A DNA stretch of 64,000 nucleotides from a bacterium. Its GTDB lineage: Bacteria > Bdellovibrionota_C > UBA2361 > SZUA-149 > JAQTWB01. Shown here one piece after another: positions 48,414 through 57,758 of this stretch; position 1 is the stretch's first letter; each line of letters begins with the position of its first letter. The DNA is taken from assembly GCA_028689495.1 (NCBI GenBank), contig JAQTWB010000001.1, forward strand, positions 62,001 to 126,000. Direction: 5' to 3'. Position numbers and translations under genes: made by a program. The notes under the pieces were generated by a model that was not told the DNA's origin, searched no databases, and saw only the letters and a list, made by a program, of their open reading frames with translations.

Positions 48414-49955
48414 ATGTCGAAAGAGAGAAGTGAGCAGGAATTAGTGCGCATTGAGAAATTGAATGCGTTCAGAGGACGAGGGATAGCATATCCAAACGAC
48501 CAACAGCTTAGCCATACTTGCGATGAAGCACTTCAGCTTGGCGGTGGTGCTCCAGCGGAGGGTTATACTGACAGGATTTGCGAGGTGGCTGGAAGGATTG
48601 TTGCTTTGCGCCGCATGGGGAAGGCGGCATTCTGTCATATCCAGGATCGCAGTGGCCGAATTCAATTTTATTTACGGAAAGATGATCTGTCAGAAGCCGA
48701 GTTTGCAGATTTCAAGACGATGGATCTCGGAGATATTGTTGCAGTGAAGGGGTTCCCGTTTACGACTCGGACGGGGGAAGTTACGCTTCATCTTCATGAG
48801 ATCCGTCTATTGGTGAAGTGCCTTCATCCACTGCCAGAAAAATGGCATGGGCTTCAGGACGTTGAGACTCGCTATCGCCAGCGTTATCTCGATTTGATTG
48901 TTAGCCCTGAAGTGAAGAAGACTTTCGCCGATCGGGCACGCATTATATCTGAGGTGCGCAAGTTTTTTGATGAGCAAGGATTCATTGAAGTGGAAACTCC
49001 GATGATGGCTCCTCTTTCCAGTGGAGCGACCGCCAAACCATTTGTTACGCATCACAACGCTTTGGATTTGAAGCTCAACATGCGAATTGCACCAGAGTTG
49101 TATTTAAAGCGTCTTGTCGTGGGAGGGGTTGAACGGGTTTATGAACTTGGCAGAGTCTTTCGCAATGAAGGTCTTTCAACTCAACATAATCCTGAGTTCT
49201 CAATGATTGAGTTCTATCAGGCATATGCCACATATGAAACTTGCATGGATCAGACCGAAGCGTTGGTTGGACGACTTTGTGAGCGTGTGGCGGGGAAGCA
49301 TACCTTTGATTTTAATGGGTGTACGGTTTCAACCGAGGGGCCATGGCCGCGGCTGACCATGAAAGAGGCTATCTATCAGTTGGGTGAGGTTTCACGTGAA
49401 TATGACCTTGAAACTCTGGCTAGTGTGCACGCTGCGGCTGAGAGTGTGGGTTGTCACCAAGTCTTGGGAATAGAGGAGTGGGGCGCTGCTTTCTATGAGT
49501 TATTTGATGCTTACGTTTCACCAAAGATAGTCAACCCGACATTTATCACCAGGTTCCCAATGATAGTCTCTCCATTATCGCGAACGTCTGATGATGATCC
49601 ACGCTTTGTTGATCGTTTCGAGTTGTTTGTTGCCGGGATGGAGTTGGCGAATGCTTTTAGCGAGCTCAACGATCCAGAAGAGCAAAGGCGGAGATTTGAG
49701 TCTCAGGTGGCAGCCAAGCAGGCTGGAGATGATGAAGCTATGGACCTTGATGAAGATTATATTACTGCCCTGGAGTATGGGTTGCCACCTACTGCTGGTG
49801 AGGGGATTGGTATAGATCGGCTGGTGATGTTGCTGACTGAATCGGCAAGTATTCGCGATGTTATTCTTTTTCCACAGATGCGACCACGTAGTAATCGGGG
49901 CGCCGACAATAATGCGGGCAGCAGTGAGACAGTTTCGTTGTCGGTGCAGAATTAG
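48414..49955 (+). CDS. lysS: lysyl-tRNA synthetase (class II)
   Basis: 513 aa; class II motifs FIEVETPMM, RVFRNEGLSTQHNPEFSMIEFYQAYA, GEGIGIDRLVMLL. Confidence 0.97.
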   Translation: MSKERSEQELVRIEKLNAFRGRGIAYPNDQQLSHTCDEALQLGGGAPAEGYTDRICEVAGRIVALRRMGKAAFCHIQDRSGRIQFYLRKDDLSEAEFADFKTMDLGDIVAVKGFPFTTRTGEVTLHLHEIRLLVKCLHPLPEKWHGLQDVETRYRQRYLDLIVSPEVKKTFADRARIISEVRKFFDEQGFIEVETPMMAPLSSGATAKPFVTHHNALDLKLNMRIAPELYLKRLVVGGVERVYELGRVFRNEGLSTQHNPEFSMIEFYQAYATYETCMDQTEALVGRLCERVAGKHTFDFNGCTVSTEGPWPRLTMKEAIYQLGEVSREYDLETLASVHAAAESVGCHQVLGIEEWGAAFYELFDAYVSPKIVNPTFITRFPMIVSPLSRTSDDDPRFVDRFELFVAGMELANAFSELNDPEEQRRRFESQVAAKQAGDDEAMDLDEDYITALEYGLPPTAGEGIGIDRLVMLLTESASIRDVILFPQMRPRSNRGADNNAGSSETVSLSVQN

Positions 49956-50081
49956 CTGGTTGTCGTGGATGTGTCGATTGTGACATTTCTTTGAATGCAG
50001 GGCAGAACATGGATAGTCAAGGGGTTACTATGTGGCGGAGATATTTCCGGGCAATCGTTGGATTAACCCGGGGGTTTTTAA

Positions 50082-51371
50082 ATGTTTAAACTCTCGTCAT
50101 TTTCGTTTGAGACGTTTATTGCCCTACGTTATCTGCGTAGTAAGCGTAAAGAAGTTTTTATTTCCATCATCACGATCATTTCTGTTGTTGGTGTTGCCGT
50201 AAGTGTTGCGGTCCTCAACGTTGTCCTTTCGATTATGACTGGCTTTACCGCTGAGTTTCAGAAGAAGATCGTTAACTCGACTGCTCATATTGTAGTGCGG
50301 GCTTATGGTGGCAATTTTGCTGGTTGGGAAGAAGTTGTGGATGCGGTCGAGAAACAGCCAGGGATTGAGATTGCATTTCCTTACACATACGATCAGGCGA
50401 TGTTACAGGCAGGAAGTGAGTCTAGAGGTATAATCGTTCGTGGTATCCCAAATGACTCGGGTTCTCGTGGCCGGCTATCGTCGATGTTGCAGGACAAGAC
50501 AACGCTGGATCGGTTATTTGCTCCAGTTGCTGTGGAAACAGAGCTTCCTCAAGGTGGCGTTAACCGTGCCGTTTTGCCAGGAGTGATTATAGGTGAGGAG
50601 TTGAGGAAGCGACTTGCTCTCGAGCAGGGATCGTTGATTACCTTGCTTTCCGCTCGATTCCATAATTCTCCACGTGGTCTTGTCCCCAGTGCCAGACGGT
50701 TTGTTGTATTGGGTACCTACAAATCAGGACTCGCCGAGTTCGAGTCATCGCTAATCTACGTATCGATGAGCGATGCCCAGAATTTTTTCGGCAATGGCTC
50801 TACAGTGACAGGAGTGGAGGCGGTAATTTCCGATGTCGCTCAGGCTCCCAGGATCGGTATCGCAGTGGCCGAGGAGTTGCAGAAGTTAAGCGGGCGTTAT
50901 TATGTTGTTGACTGGACTCAGCCGAACAAACCTCTCTGGGATGCACTAAACCTGGAAAAACAGGTTTATTATATAGTTCTGTTATTGCTGATTCTTGTCG
51001 CCAGCTTTTCAATCATAAGCACAATGGTGATGATAGTGATGGAGAAGAGTCGAGACATTGCTGTGTTTAAGGTATTTGGTGCGACTGATGGCGATATCTT
51101 GCGAATATTTCTTACTCAAGGGATGATTATCGGACTTAGTGGGACTGTTTCCGGGACAGTTCTTGGATACCTTGGCGCGATCGGCTTGCGTGAATTTGGC
51201 TTTGGTATTGATCCAAGGGTTTTTTCGATGGACAAGGTGCCGGTGTATCTTGACATGGGCAATTTTTTTCTCGTGGCAGTTTCGGCATTTTTGATTACAT
51301 CCGCTGCAGGAATATACCCGGCGATTAGAGCGTCACGTCTTAAGCCTGCAGACGCATTGCGTTATGAGTAG
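50082..51371 (+). CDS. lipoprotein-releasing ABC transporter permease LolC/E
   Basis: 429 aa; FETFIALRYLRSKRKEVFISIITIISVVGVAVSVAVLNVVLSIMTGF; FtsX-like C-terminus. Confidence 0.94.
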   Translation: MFKLSSFSFETFIALRYLRSKRKEVFISIITIISVVGVAVSVAVLNVVLSIMTGFTAEFQKKIVNSTAHIVVRAYGGNFAGWEEVVDAVEKQPGIEIAFPYTYDQAMLQAGSESRGIIVRGIPNDSGSRGRLSSMLQDKTTLDRLFAPVAVETELPQGGVNRAVLPGVIIGEELRKRLALEQGSLITLLSARFHNSPRGLVPSARRFVVLGTYKSGLAEFESSLIYVSMSDAQNFFGNGSTVTGVEAVISDVAQAPRIGIAVAEELQKLSGRYYVVDWTQPNKPLWDALNLEKQVYYIVLLLLILVASFSIISTMVMIVMEKSRDIAVFKVFGATDGDILRIFLTQGMIIGLSGTVSGTVLGYLGAIGLREFGFGIDPRVFSMDKVPVYLDMGNFFLVAVSAFLITSAAGIYPAIRASRLKPADALRYE

Positions 51372-51380
51372 GAGAAACAA

Positions 51381-52058
51381 GTGAGGATAAGTCTCTTAGA
51401 TGTATCGATGTCGTTTGATGACGCAGGGCGGCGATTGAATATTTTTCATGGGGTCAATCTTGAAATTGCGTCTGGAGATACTGTCGCAATTGTTGGTCGT
51501 TCCGGGGTGGGGAAAACTACTTTGACCAACATTATAGGTGGATTGGAGATCCCCACTGCCGGTGAAGTGACAATTGGCGATTATAATTTGCGTCAGCTCT
51601 GGCAATCACCGGCGCAGATGACAAGATTTCGCGGAAGTAATGTGGGCTTTATTTTCCAGTCACATCATTTATTGCCAGAATTTTCTGCATTGGAGAATGT
51701 TGCTTTGCCCTTGTTTATTTCCGGGGAGTCTATGAAGACAGCGAGCAATCGTGCTGAGGATCTGCTTACGGAGGTTGGTCTTGCTGAACGTTTACATCAT
51801 CGTCCAGGAATGCTTTCCGGCGGGGAGCAGCAAAGAGTAGCAATCGCCCGGAGTCTCGTTGCCAACCCCGGTTTAATTCTTGCTGATGAGCCAACCGGAA
51901 GTCTGGACCCGACGACCGGAGAAGAAGTCAGTCGTCTGTTGCTGAATATGCAGGCGGAGAAGAAGTTCACGATGATCATTGTTACCCATTCTCCCGAATT
52001 GGCCTCTCGTATGGGGCAGGTTCTGGAGTTGACTGCAGAAGGGGTCAGGCAGACGTAG
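51381..52058 (+). CDS. lolD: lipoprotein-releasing ABC transporter ATP-binding protein LolD
   Basis: 225 aa, GTG start; Walker A GRSGVGKTT, LSGGEQQRVAIARSL signature. Confidence 0.94.
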   Translation: MRISLLDVSMSFDDAGRRLNIFHGVNLEIASGDTVAIVGRSGVGKTTLTNIIGGLEIPTAGEVTIGDYNLRQLWQSPAQMTRFRGSNVGFIFQSHHLLPEFSALENVALPLFISGESMKTASNRAEDLLTEVGLAERLHHRPGMLSGGEQQRVAIARSLVANPGLILADEPTGSLDPTTGEEVSRLLLNMQAEKKFTMIIVTHSPELASRMGQVLELTAEGVRQT

Positions 52059-52059
52059 C

Positions 52060-52153
52060 TGTCCGGGTCGAGGTTCGACTGGATAAGATACTACTTTAAA
52101 TGTGCGTAGTGTTCTGGCAAATATCTGTATGGCATTCTGACGGTGTCTGTCAG
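52060..52153 (-). repeat. family-2 repeat, short derivative (copy 3)
   Basis: Both ends match the reverse complement of copies 1/2 (TGTCCGGGTCG...GATAAGATA and TGACGGTGTCTGTCAG) but the central long hairpin is missing. Confidence 0.65.
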
Positions 52154-52191
52154 TTCAAGTTTGAGCCGGTGCAAATTAGTTTGGAATAAAG

Positions 52192-54471
52192 ATGAAACGA
52201 ATATTGGCATTAATTTTCCTTTTCCTTGCGGCTCCGTTTTATGTGGTTGCTGAGTCCCATCAAATTATTGGTGAGATTAAAATTACTGGTAATGACCGGG
52301 TGCAGGATGAAACAGTTTTTCATCAATTAAAGTCCCGAGTCGGGACTGTTTTTAACGAGGAAACTATTGCTACAGATATTAGAAGTCTTGTCGGTTCTGG
52401 TTCTTTCCGTAGTGTTGAGGTTCGTAGGCTGCCGATGGCGAATGGCAAAGTGGCCCTAATTTTTAGAGTTGGTGAAAATCCGGCGATTCGCAGCGTTTTT
52501 ATCGAAGGTAACGATGAGGTTAGTAATGACACATTAAAGGAAAAGTTAAATATCACTGCAAGAAAGTTTCTCAATCGACAGAGCCTTCATAAAGGGATTG
52601 AGGAGGCAATTAAGCATTATGAAAGTAAAGGAATTCAGGGGACTGAAATTACTTATTCAACGAAAGTCGCCGAACCAGGAGAGGTTGACGTTACATTTCA
52701 CGTAAAAGAAGGAGAAGAAAAACTTCTCAGGCGGGTGGAGTTCAGGGGGAACAGAGCAATTGATTCCGGGACCTTGCGGTCAGAAATTTCAACTGCTGGT
52801 TATCGTTGGTGGAGCTCCTGGCTGACAGGTAATGGAGTAATAAAAAAAGAGGACCTATCTCAAGATGTGGTTCGAATCCGCCAGTATTATCTTCGTCGAG
52901 GATATGTTGATATTTCTGTCGCTGAGCCTGAGGTGGTTGATGTAGTCGATGGGCAGAAGCTTGTATTTCGTATTGTTGAGGGCAATCAGTTCAAGGTCGG
53001 GCGAATTTCGGCGTCCGGCACTTTTCTTGCTGGTGGTGAAAAGGAAATTCTTGAAGGGACGAAGCTTGAGTCAGGGGAAATTTTTGATGCTTCCGTCCTT
53101 CATGAAGACTCTTTTGTAATCGCCGATAAGTATACTGATATTGGTTATGCCTTTGCTAACGTCGAGCCGCAGACAGTTCTCGATCGGGAGAAAAAGGTAG
53201 TAAATGTCACCTATAATATTGATAAGGGTGATGTGATCCAGGTTAATCGTATTGTTATTTCCGGCAATGACAAGACAAAAGACAATGTGATCAGACGGTC
53301 TTTGAAAATTGGAGAATTGGAGCAGTATTCCAGTTCCAAGGTCAAGAGAAGCGAAGAACTTGTTCGCCGCCTTGGTTTTTTTAATGACGTGAGCATTACG
53401 CCAGAGCGAACTGAGAAAGAGAAAGAAGTTGATCTTTCGGTCGCTGTTACTGAGATGGCGACAGGGCAGTTTAGCGCAGGAGCTGGGATTAGTTCGGGAG
53501 ATGGCGTGCTTTTTTCGGTTCGACTGTCAGAGAATAATCTTTTTGGCGAAGGGAAAAATGTCGGATTGGATTTGAATACAGGTTCGACAAATCAGCGCTA
53601 TGTTCTTTCTTACGGTGACCCACGAGTCAATGATTCTCTTTGGTCATTTGGTTCCGACTTAATTTCTTATACCCGTGAGTATGATGATTTTGATCGGAAG
53701 CAAAATGGGGCAGGTATTTCTTTCGGCTATCCTCTATGGTTTTTAGGTGATGAAGCTGAAGATGATATTCGTTTTAGTCTTGGTTATGACTTGATGCAAA
53801 TCGAGATTGATAATCTATCTGATACGGCTCCTTCGAGAGTTGCTGATGAAGTAGGGAAGAGTGTCTCTTCTTCGGTGACCCCAAGTCTTGTTCGCAGTAC
53901 TATCGACAATCCGATGGATCCGAGTAGTGGCTCACGTCAGGCATTAAGTGTGGAACTTGCCGGACTGGGAGGAGATGAGAAGTTCTGGATTGCTGGGGTT
54001 GCCAATACTTTTTATTATCCGATGTTTGATACTTCATTTGGCAAATTTATTTTTTCTCAGAGGACCAGGTTTAATTACGGCGATACTTATAACGGAGAGA
54101 ATTTGCCACTTTTTAAACGCTTCTTTCCGGGAGGGATAAATTCGGTACGCGGCTTTGATGCTCGTCAACTTGGGCCAAAGGATGAGAATGGCAATGAATA
54201 CGGCGGGAGTAAGGAATTGGTAGCCAATTTTGAGACGATATTTCCGCTGGTTGATTCTATTGGTTTTAATGGTGTAGTTTTTTATGACATCGGTAATGCC
54301 TTTGACGATGATGTTTCTGTTAGTGTTTCAGAGCTTCGTCAGGCTATTGGCTGGGGGATTCGCTGGAGTTCACCTATAGCCCCGATTCGTTTTGAAATCG
54401 GTTATCCTCTGGATAAACAGGAGGGGGATTCGGGCGTGGTGACGCACTTTTCATTTGGCGCACCTCTTTGA
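52192..54471 (+). CDS. bamA: outer membrane protein assembly factor BamA
   Basis: 759 aa; five POTRA domains, FFPGGINSVRGFDARQLGP, C-terminal barrel. Confidence 0.96.
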   Translation: MKRILALIFLFLAAPFYVVAESHQIIGEIKITGNDRVQDETVFHQLKSRVGTVFNEETIATDIRSLVGSGSFRSVEVRRLPMANGKVALIFRVGENPAIRSVFIEGNDEVSNDTLKEKLNITARKFLNRQSLHKGIEEAIKHYESKGIQGTEITYSTKVAEPGEVDVTFHVKEGEEKLLRRVEFRGNRAIDSGTLRSEISTAGYRWWSSWLTGNGVIKKEDLSQDVVRIRQYYLRRGYVDISVAEPEVVDVVDGQKLVFRIVEGNQFKVGRISASGTFLAGGEKEILEGTKLESGEIFDASVLHEDSFVIADKYTDIGYAFANVEPQTVLDREKKVVNVTYNIDKGDVIQVNRIVISGNDKTKDNVIRRSLKIGELEQYSSSKVKRSEELVRRLGFFNDVSITPERTEKEKEVDLSVAVTEMATGQFSAGAGISSGDGVLFSVRLSENNLFGEGKNVGLDLNTGSTNQRYVLSYGDPRVNDSLWSFGSDLISYTREYDDFDRKQNGAGISFGYPLWFLGDEAEDDIRFSLGYDLMQIEIDNLSDTAPSRVADEVGKSVSSSVTPSLVRSTIDNPMDPSSGSRQALSVELAGLGGDEKFWIAGVANTFYYPMFDTSFGKFIFSQRTRFNYGDTYNGENLPLFKRFFPGGINSVRGFDARQLGPKDENGNEYGGSKELVANFETIFPLVDSIGFNGVVFYDIGNAFDDDVSVSVSELRQAIGWGIRWSSPIAPIRFEIGYPLDKQEGDSGVVTHFSFGAPL

Positions 54472-54655
54472 TTTGGTTCTCTTACTTGCGAAAGGATACC
54501 CCCTTGGTTATTGTCCGCTGTCCTTGCCGGTCAGAGTGCCCGGCAGGAACTTGCTACTGTCCGATTTTTAACTTGTTTTCTGTCGTTGGCCGGGACATGG
54601 CAGCGATGGCCTTGATTGTTTAGTATATTTCTCGCTTTACGGAGATAGAGCCCCT

Positions 54656-55177
54656 ATGAGACGCATTTTGTTGGCAGCCCTGTTGTTGTTATGTTCCGCC
54701 TTTACCGTATCTACTGCGTCGGCAGAAAAGGTGTTGAAAATTGGTTTTGTCGATTTGGAGAAGGCGCTTGCTGAGTCCAAGCCAGGAGAGAAGGCTCAGG
54801 CGGAATACGAGAAAGAAGTGAAGTCAGCCACCAACAAAATTAAAGCCAAACGCGATGAACTTGATAAGCTCAAAGATCGCTTTAACAGTCAGAAAGATAG
54901 TTTGAATGATGATGCCTATTCGCGAAAGAAAGAAGAGCTGATTTCCCAGCAGAAGGACTTCGAGCGCAGTTACAAGGATTCTCAAGAAGCCTTGCAGAGG
55001 CGGAATGCACAGATTGTCGGAGAACTTGTCAAGAATATTCGCACTGTTGTTCAGGAGATAGGCAAAGCGGAAGGGTATACTGTGATTTTGGAAGGAAGTG
55101 AGCAGACAGTTCTTTTTATGGACAAAGCAGTTGATATTACAGGTCTGGTTGTAGATCGTTTTAACGATAAGTATTAA
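54656..55177 (+). CDS. OmpH/Skp family periplasmic chaperone
   Basis: 173 aa; signal peptide, coiled-coil; between bamA and fabZ. Confidence 0.92.
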   Translation: MRRILLAALLLLCSAFTVSTASAEKVLKIGFVDLEKALAESKPGEKAQAEYEKEVKSATNKIKAKRDELDKLKDRFNSQKDSLNDDAYSRKKEELISQQKDFERSYKDSQEALQRRNAQIVGELVKNIRTVVQEIGKAEGYTVILEGSEQTVLFMDKAVDITGLVVDRFNDKY

Positions 55178-55226
55178 CCCACCCTTGAAGATACAAAATC
55201 TGGATTATTAGGCGGAGAGAGTAGAA

Positions 55227-55688
55227 ATGAGCGATCTGAAGCTTCCTTTGACTGTTAACGATATTAAAGAACTGGTGCCACATCGCTATCCTTTTCTCTT
55301 CGTTGATCGTGTGATCGACTTCAAACTGAATGATTACATTATTGGCATCAAGAATGTAACCGCGAATGAGCCTTACTTCACCGGGCATTTTCCCAATTCG
55401 CCGATAATGCCCGGTGTTATTCAAATTGAAGCTCTGGCGCAGATGGGGGTTCTTTACGCCAAGCTTTGCAAACCAGAAGCCAGGACTTCGCTGATTGTCC
55501 TCGCTGGGGTGGATAATGTGAAGTTTAAAAGGCAGGTAGTTCCTGGAGATGTTCTTAGATTGGAAATGGGGAACTGTCGCAGTCGCTTGGGTCACTGGAA
55601 GATGGAAGGCAAGGCTTTTGTAGATGAGGATTTGACCTGTTGTGCGACATTTCAGGCAGTAGAAATTCCTGGAGCCGATTTAAGGTAA
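55227..55688 (+). CDS. fabZ: 3-hydroxyacyl-[acyl-carrier-protein] dehydratase FabZ
   Basis: 153 aa; LVPHRYPFLFVDRVIDF, GHFPNSPIMPGVIQIEALAQ. Confidence 0.97.
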   Translation: MSDLKLPLTVNDIKELVPHRYPFLFVDRVIDFKLNDYIIGIKNVTANEPYFTGHFPNSPIMPGVIQIEALAQMGVLYAKLCKPEARTSLIVLAGVDNVKFKRQVVPGDVLRLEMGNCRSRLGHWKMEGKAFVDEDLTCCATFQAVEIPGADLR

Positions 55689-55812
55689 TGCATGTTGTTT
55701 GTCCAGAAGGCTACGAGATTGGACAAGACGGTCATGATAAGGAATTACAGCATTCAGGCATGGTCTGAGCTAGTACAATTGGTTGACGCACTTTGTGTGC
55801 CCGGAGAAGTAA

Positions 55813-56625
55813 ATGACAGCAGTGATTCATCCTTCAGCAATAGTATATAGCGGTGCCGAACTAGATGTAGACGTCGAAGTCGGGCCGTACGCAATTGTTG
55901 GCGCCAATGTTCGTTTGGCATCCGGCGTGAAGATCGGTTCCCATGCGGTTGTTGATGGATATACCACTGTAGGTGAGGGCACGAGAATTTTCCCCTTTGC
56001 CTCAGTTGGCGGTGCGCCCCAGGATCTCAAATATCATGGAGAACCATCTACTCTTGTGATTGGTCAGCGCAATGTGATTCGTGAATACGTTACATTGCAT
56101 CCGGGGACTGAATCAGGAGAAATGACGACAATTATTGGGGATGAAAATCTTTTTATGGTTTCCTCGCACGTTGCCCATGACTGCGTTGTCGGCTCTCGCA
56201 ATGTGGTTGCTAATGGAGTTGCTCTTGCGGGGCATGTCCATGTTGGAGATGGGGCGATAATCGGTGGTTTGGCGGCGATTCATCAATTCTCGCGGATTGG
56301 TGATATGGCGATGATTAGTGGCGGTTCCATGGTGCCGAAGGATGTTCCTCCTTTTGCCATGGTTCAGGGTGATCGTGCGAAACTACGGGGTATAAATCTC
56401 ATCGGTTTAAAGCGTGCTGGTTTTTCCCGCGAAGAGGTCTCGGCGATTAAAAAGGCGTACCGCAGGTTGTTTTTTCAAAAGGGAAATGTTGTTGAATTGG
56501 CAAAGTCTTTGCCTGAGGAACTGTTAGAATTTGCGGCTGTTCGTCGGATGCAGACATTTGCCTTGCAGACTAGACGAGGGTTCATCACTCCACGTTCGAT
56601 AGCTGACACAGACGATGATATCTGA
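55813..56625 (+). CDS. lpxA: UDP-N-acetylglucosamine acyltransferase LpxA
   Basis: 270 aa; hexapeptide repeats, GGAPQDLKYHGEPS, HVAHDC. Confidence 0.97.
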   Translation: MTAVIHPSAIVYSGAELDVDVEVGPYAIVGANVRLASGVKIGSHAVVDGYTTVGEGTRIFPFASVGGAPQDLKYHGEPSTLVIGQRNVIREYVTLHPGTESGEMTTIIGDENLFMVSSHVAHDCVVGSRNVVANGVALAGHVHVGDGAIIGGLAAIHQFSRIGDMAMISGGSMVPKDVPPFAMVQGDRAKLRGINLIGLKRAGFSREEVSAIKKAYRRLFFQKGNVVELAKSLPEELLEFAAVRRMQTFALQTRRGFITPRSIADTDDDI

Positions 56626-57505
56626 CCTTATAAAAAAATTTTTCACGACAACGAAATCAGATAAGGCGGTAGTTACTGCCAGTAATTTGAGTGGCATACC
56701 GTTTGGCCTGATTGCTGGTAATGGTCCGTTCCCTTTTGAATTTGTGCGTGGCGCACAGGCTGCAGGGTATTGCGTTTATGCAGTTTGCCATCTTGGTCAG
56801 ACTTCGCCAGAGCTTGAAGAAGAGCTGGGCGGAGTATGTTGGATTAGGGTTGGTGAGTTGGGTCGGATGATTGATGCTTTCTCCCGTTGGGGAGTAAAGG
56901 AAGTGGCTATGGCTGGTGGTATCAATCGTGTCTCTATTTTTGGTGGCGTGAGACCAGATCGCAGAGCTCTTGCTTTACTGGGCAGGCTGAGGACGACCAA
57001 AGACGATATCATCATGCGAGGAGTTGCCGATGAGCTTGCCGCAGAAGGTATTACTGTTGTCTCATGCACCCGTTTTATGCAGGATAGTCTGGCATCCGAG
57101 GGTGTGCTGACAAAGAGGGCCCCAAGCGAGGAACAGCTCGCCGACATCGAAGTTGGGCGCCAGGCAATCAGGGCGATGAGCGAACAGCATATTGGCCAGA
57201 CTGTCTGTGTTCGTGAGGGGGTAGTTGTTGCGGTTGAAGCGGTGGAAGGGACCGATGCCGCAATTTCTCGTGGAAGCAGGCTTGGTGGCCCGGGAACCGT
57301 TGTTGTCAAATGTGCCAAGACGACTCAGGATATGCGCTTCGATGTTCCAACTGTGGGACTTAAGACATTGCAGGGGATGAAGCAGGGGGGGGCGACTGTA
57401 TTGGCTCTCGAAGCAGGTCGCAGTCTTTTACTGGAGCGAAATGAGGTGATCGCCTTTGCAGATCGAAATCGCATGACGATAGTTGGCATTCCACCTTTGG
57501 TGTAA
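56615..57505 (+). CDS. lpxI: UDP-2,3-diacylglucosamine pyrophosphatase LpxI
   Basis: 296 aa; AGNGPFPFEFVRGAQAAGY, EGTDAAISRGSRLGGPGTVVVKCAKTTQDMRFDVPTVGLKT. Confidence 0.94.
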   Translation: MISDLIKKFFTTTKSDKAVVTASNLSGIPFGLIAGNGPFPFEFVRGAQAAGYCVYAVCHLGQTSPELEEELGGVCWIRVGELGRMIDAFSRWGVKEVAMAGGINRVSIFGGVRPDRRALALLGRLRTTKDDIIMRGVADELAAEGITVVSCTRFMQDSLASEGVLTKRAPSEEQLADIEVGRQAIRAMSEQHIGQTVCVREGVVVAVEAVEGTDAAISRGSRLGGPGTVVVKCAKTTQDMRFDVPTVGLKTLQGMKQGGATVLALEAGRSLLLERNEVIAFADRNRMTIVGIPPLV

Positions 57506-57650
57506 ATGTCGACATGAGTCCAGCTCGTGAATGGCGGGTAGTTCTCGATTGTAAATCAGGATGTTGCACGTAAAACCGTCCTGAGGCTGTGAAGTCTGAG
57601 GCGAGATGTGTCCCTCATTTATACTAACGTCTCAGCATGTCGGTGCCCAT

Positions 57651-57674
57651 GTAGGGGCGCCTCGAGAGGCGCCC
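57651..57674 (+). repeat. GTAG-headed REP-like hairpin
   Basis: GTAG + GGGCGCCTC-GA-GAGGCGCCC perfect 9-bp stem. Confidence 0.65.
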
Positions 57675-57758
57675 GTCAATGTCCAGAATTTGTAACCGCA
57701 GTGGGGTAGTCCAAGAGTGAATTTTCGGGCTATCGTTCCATGCAGGTGAAATTCTGTC

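Noticed and set aside
55708-55735. TTGTCCA...TGGACAA inverted repeat between fabZ and lpxA, considered as a further family-2 copy
   Set aside because: Only the short arms match; no other family-2 segments are present.
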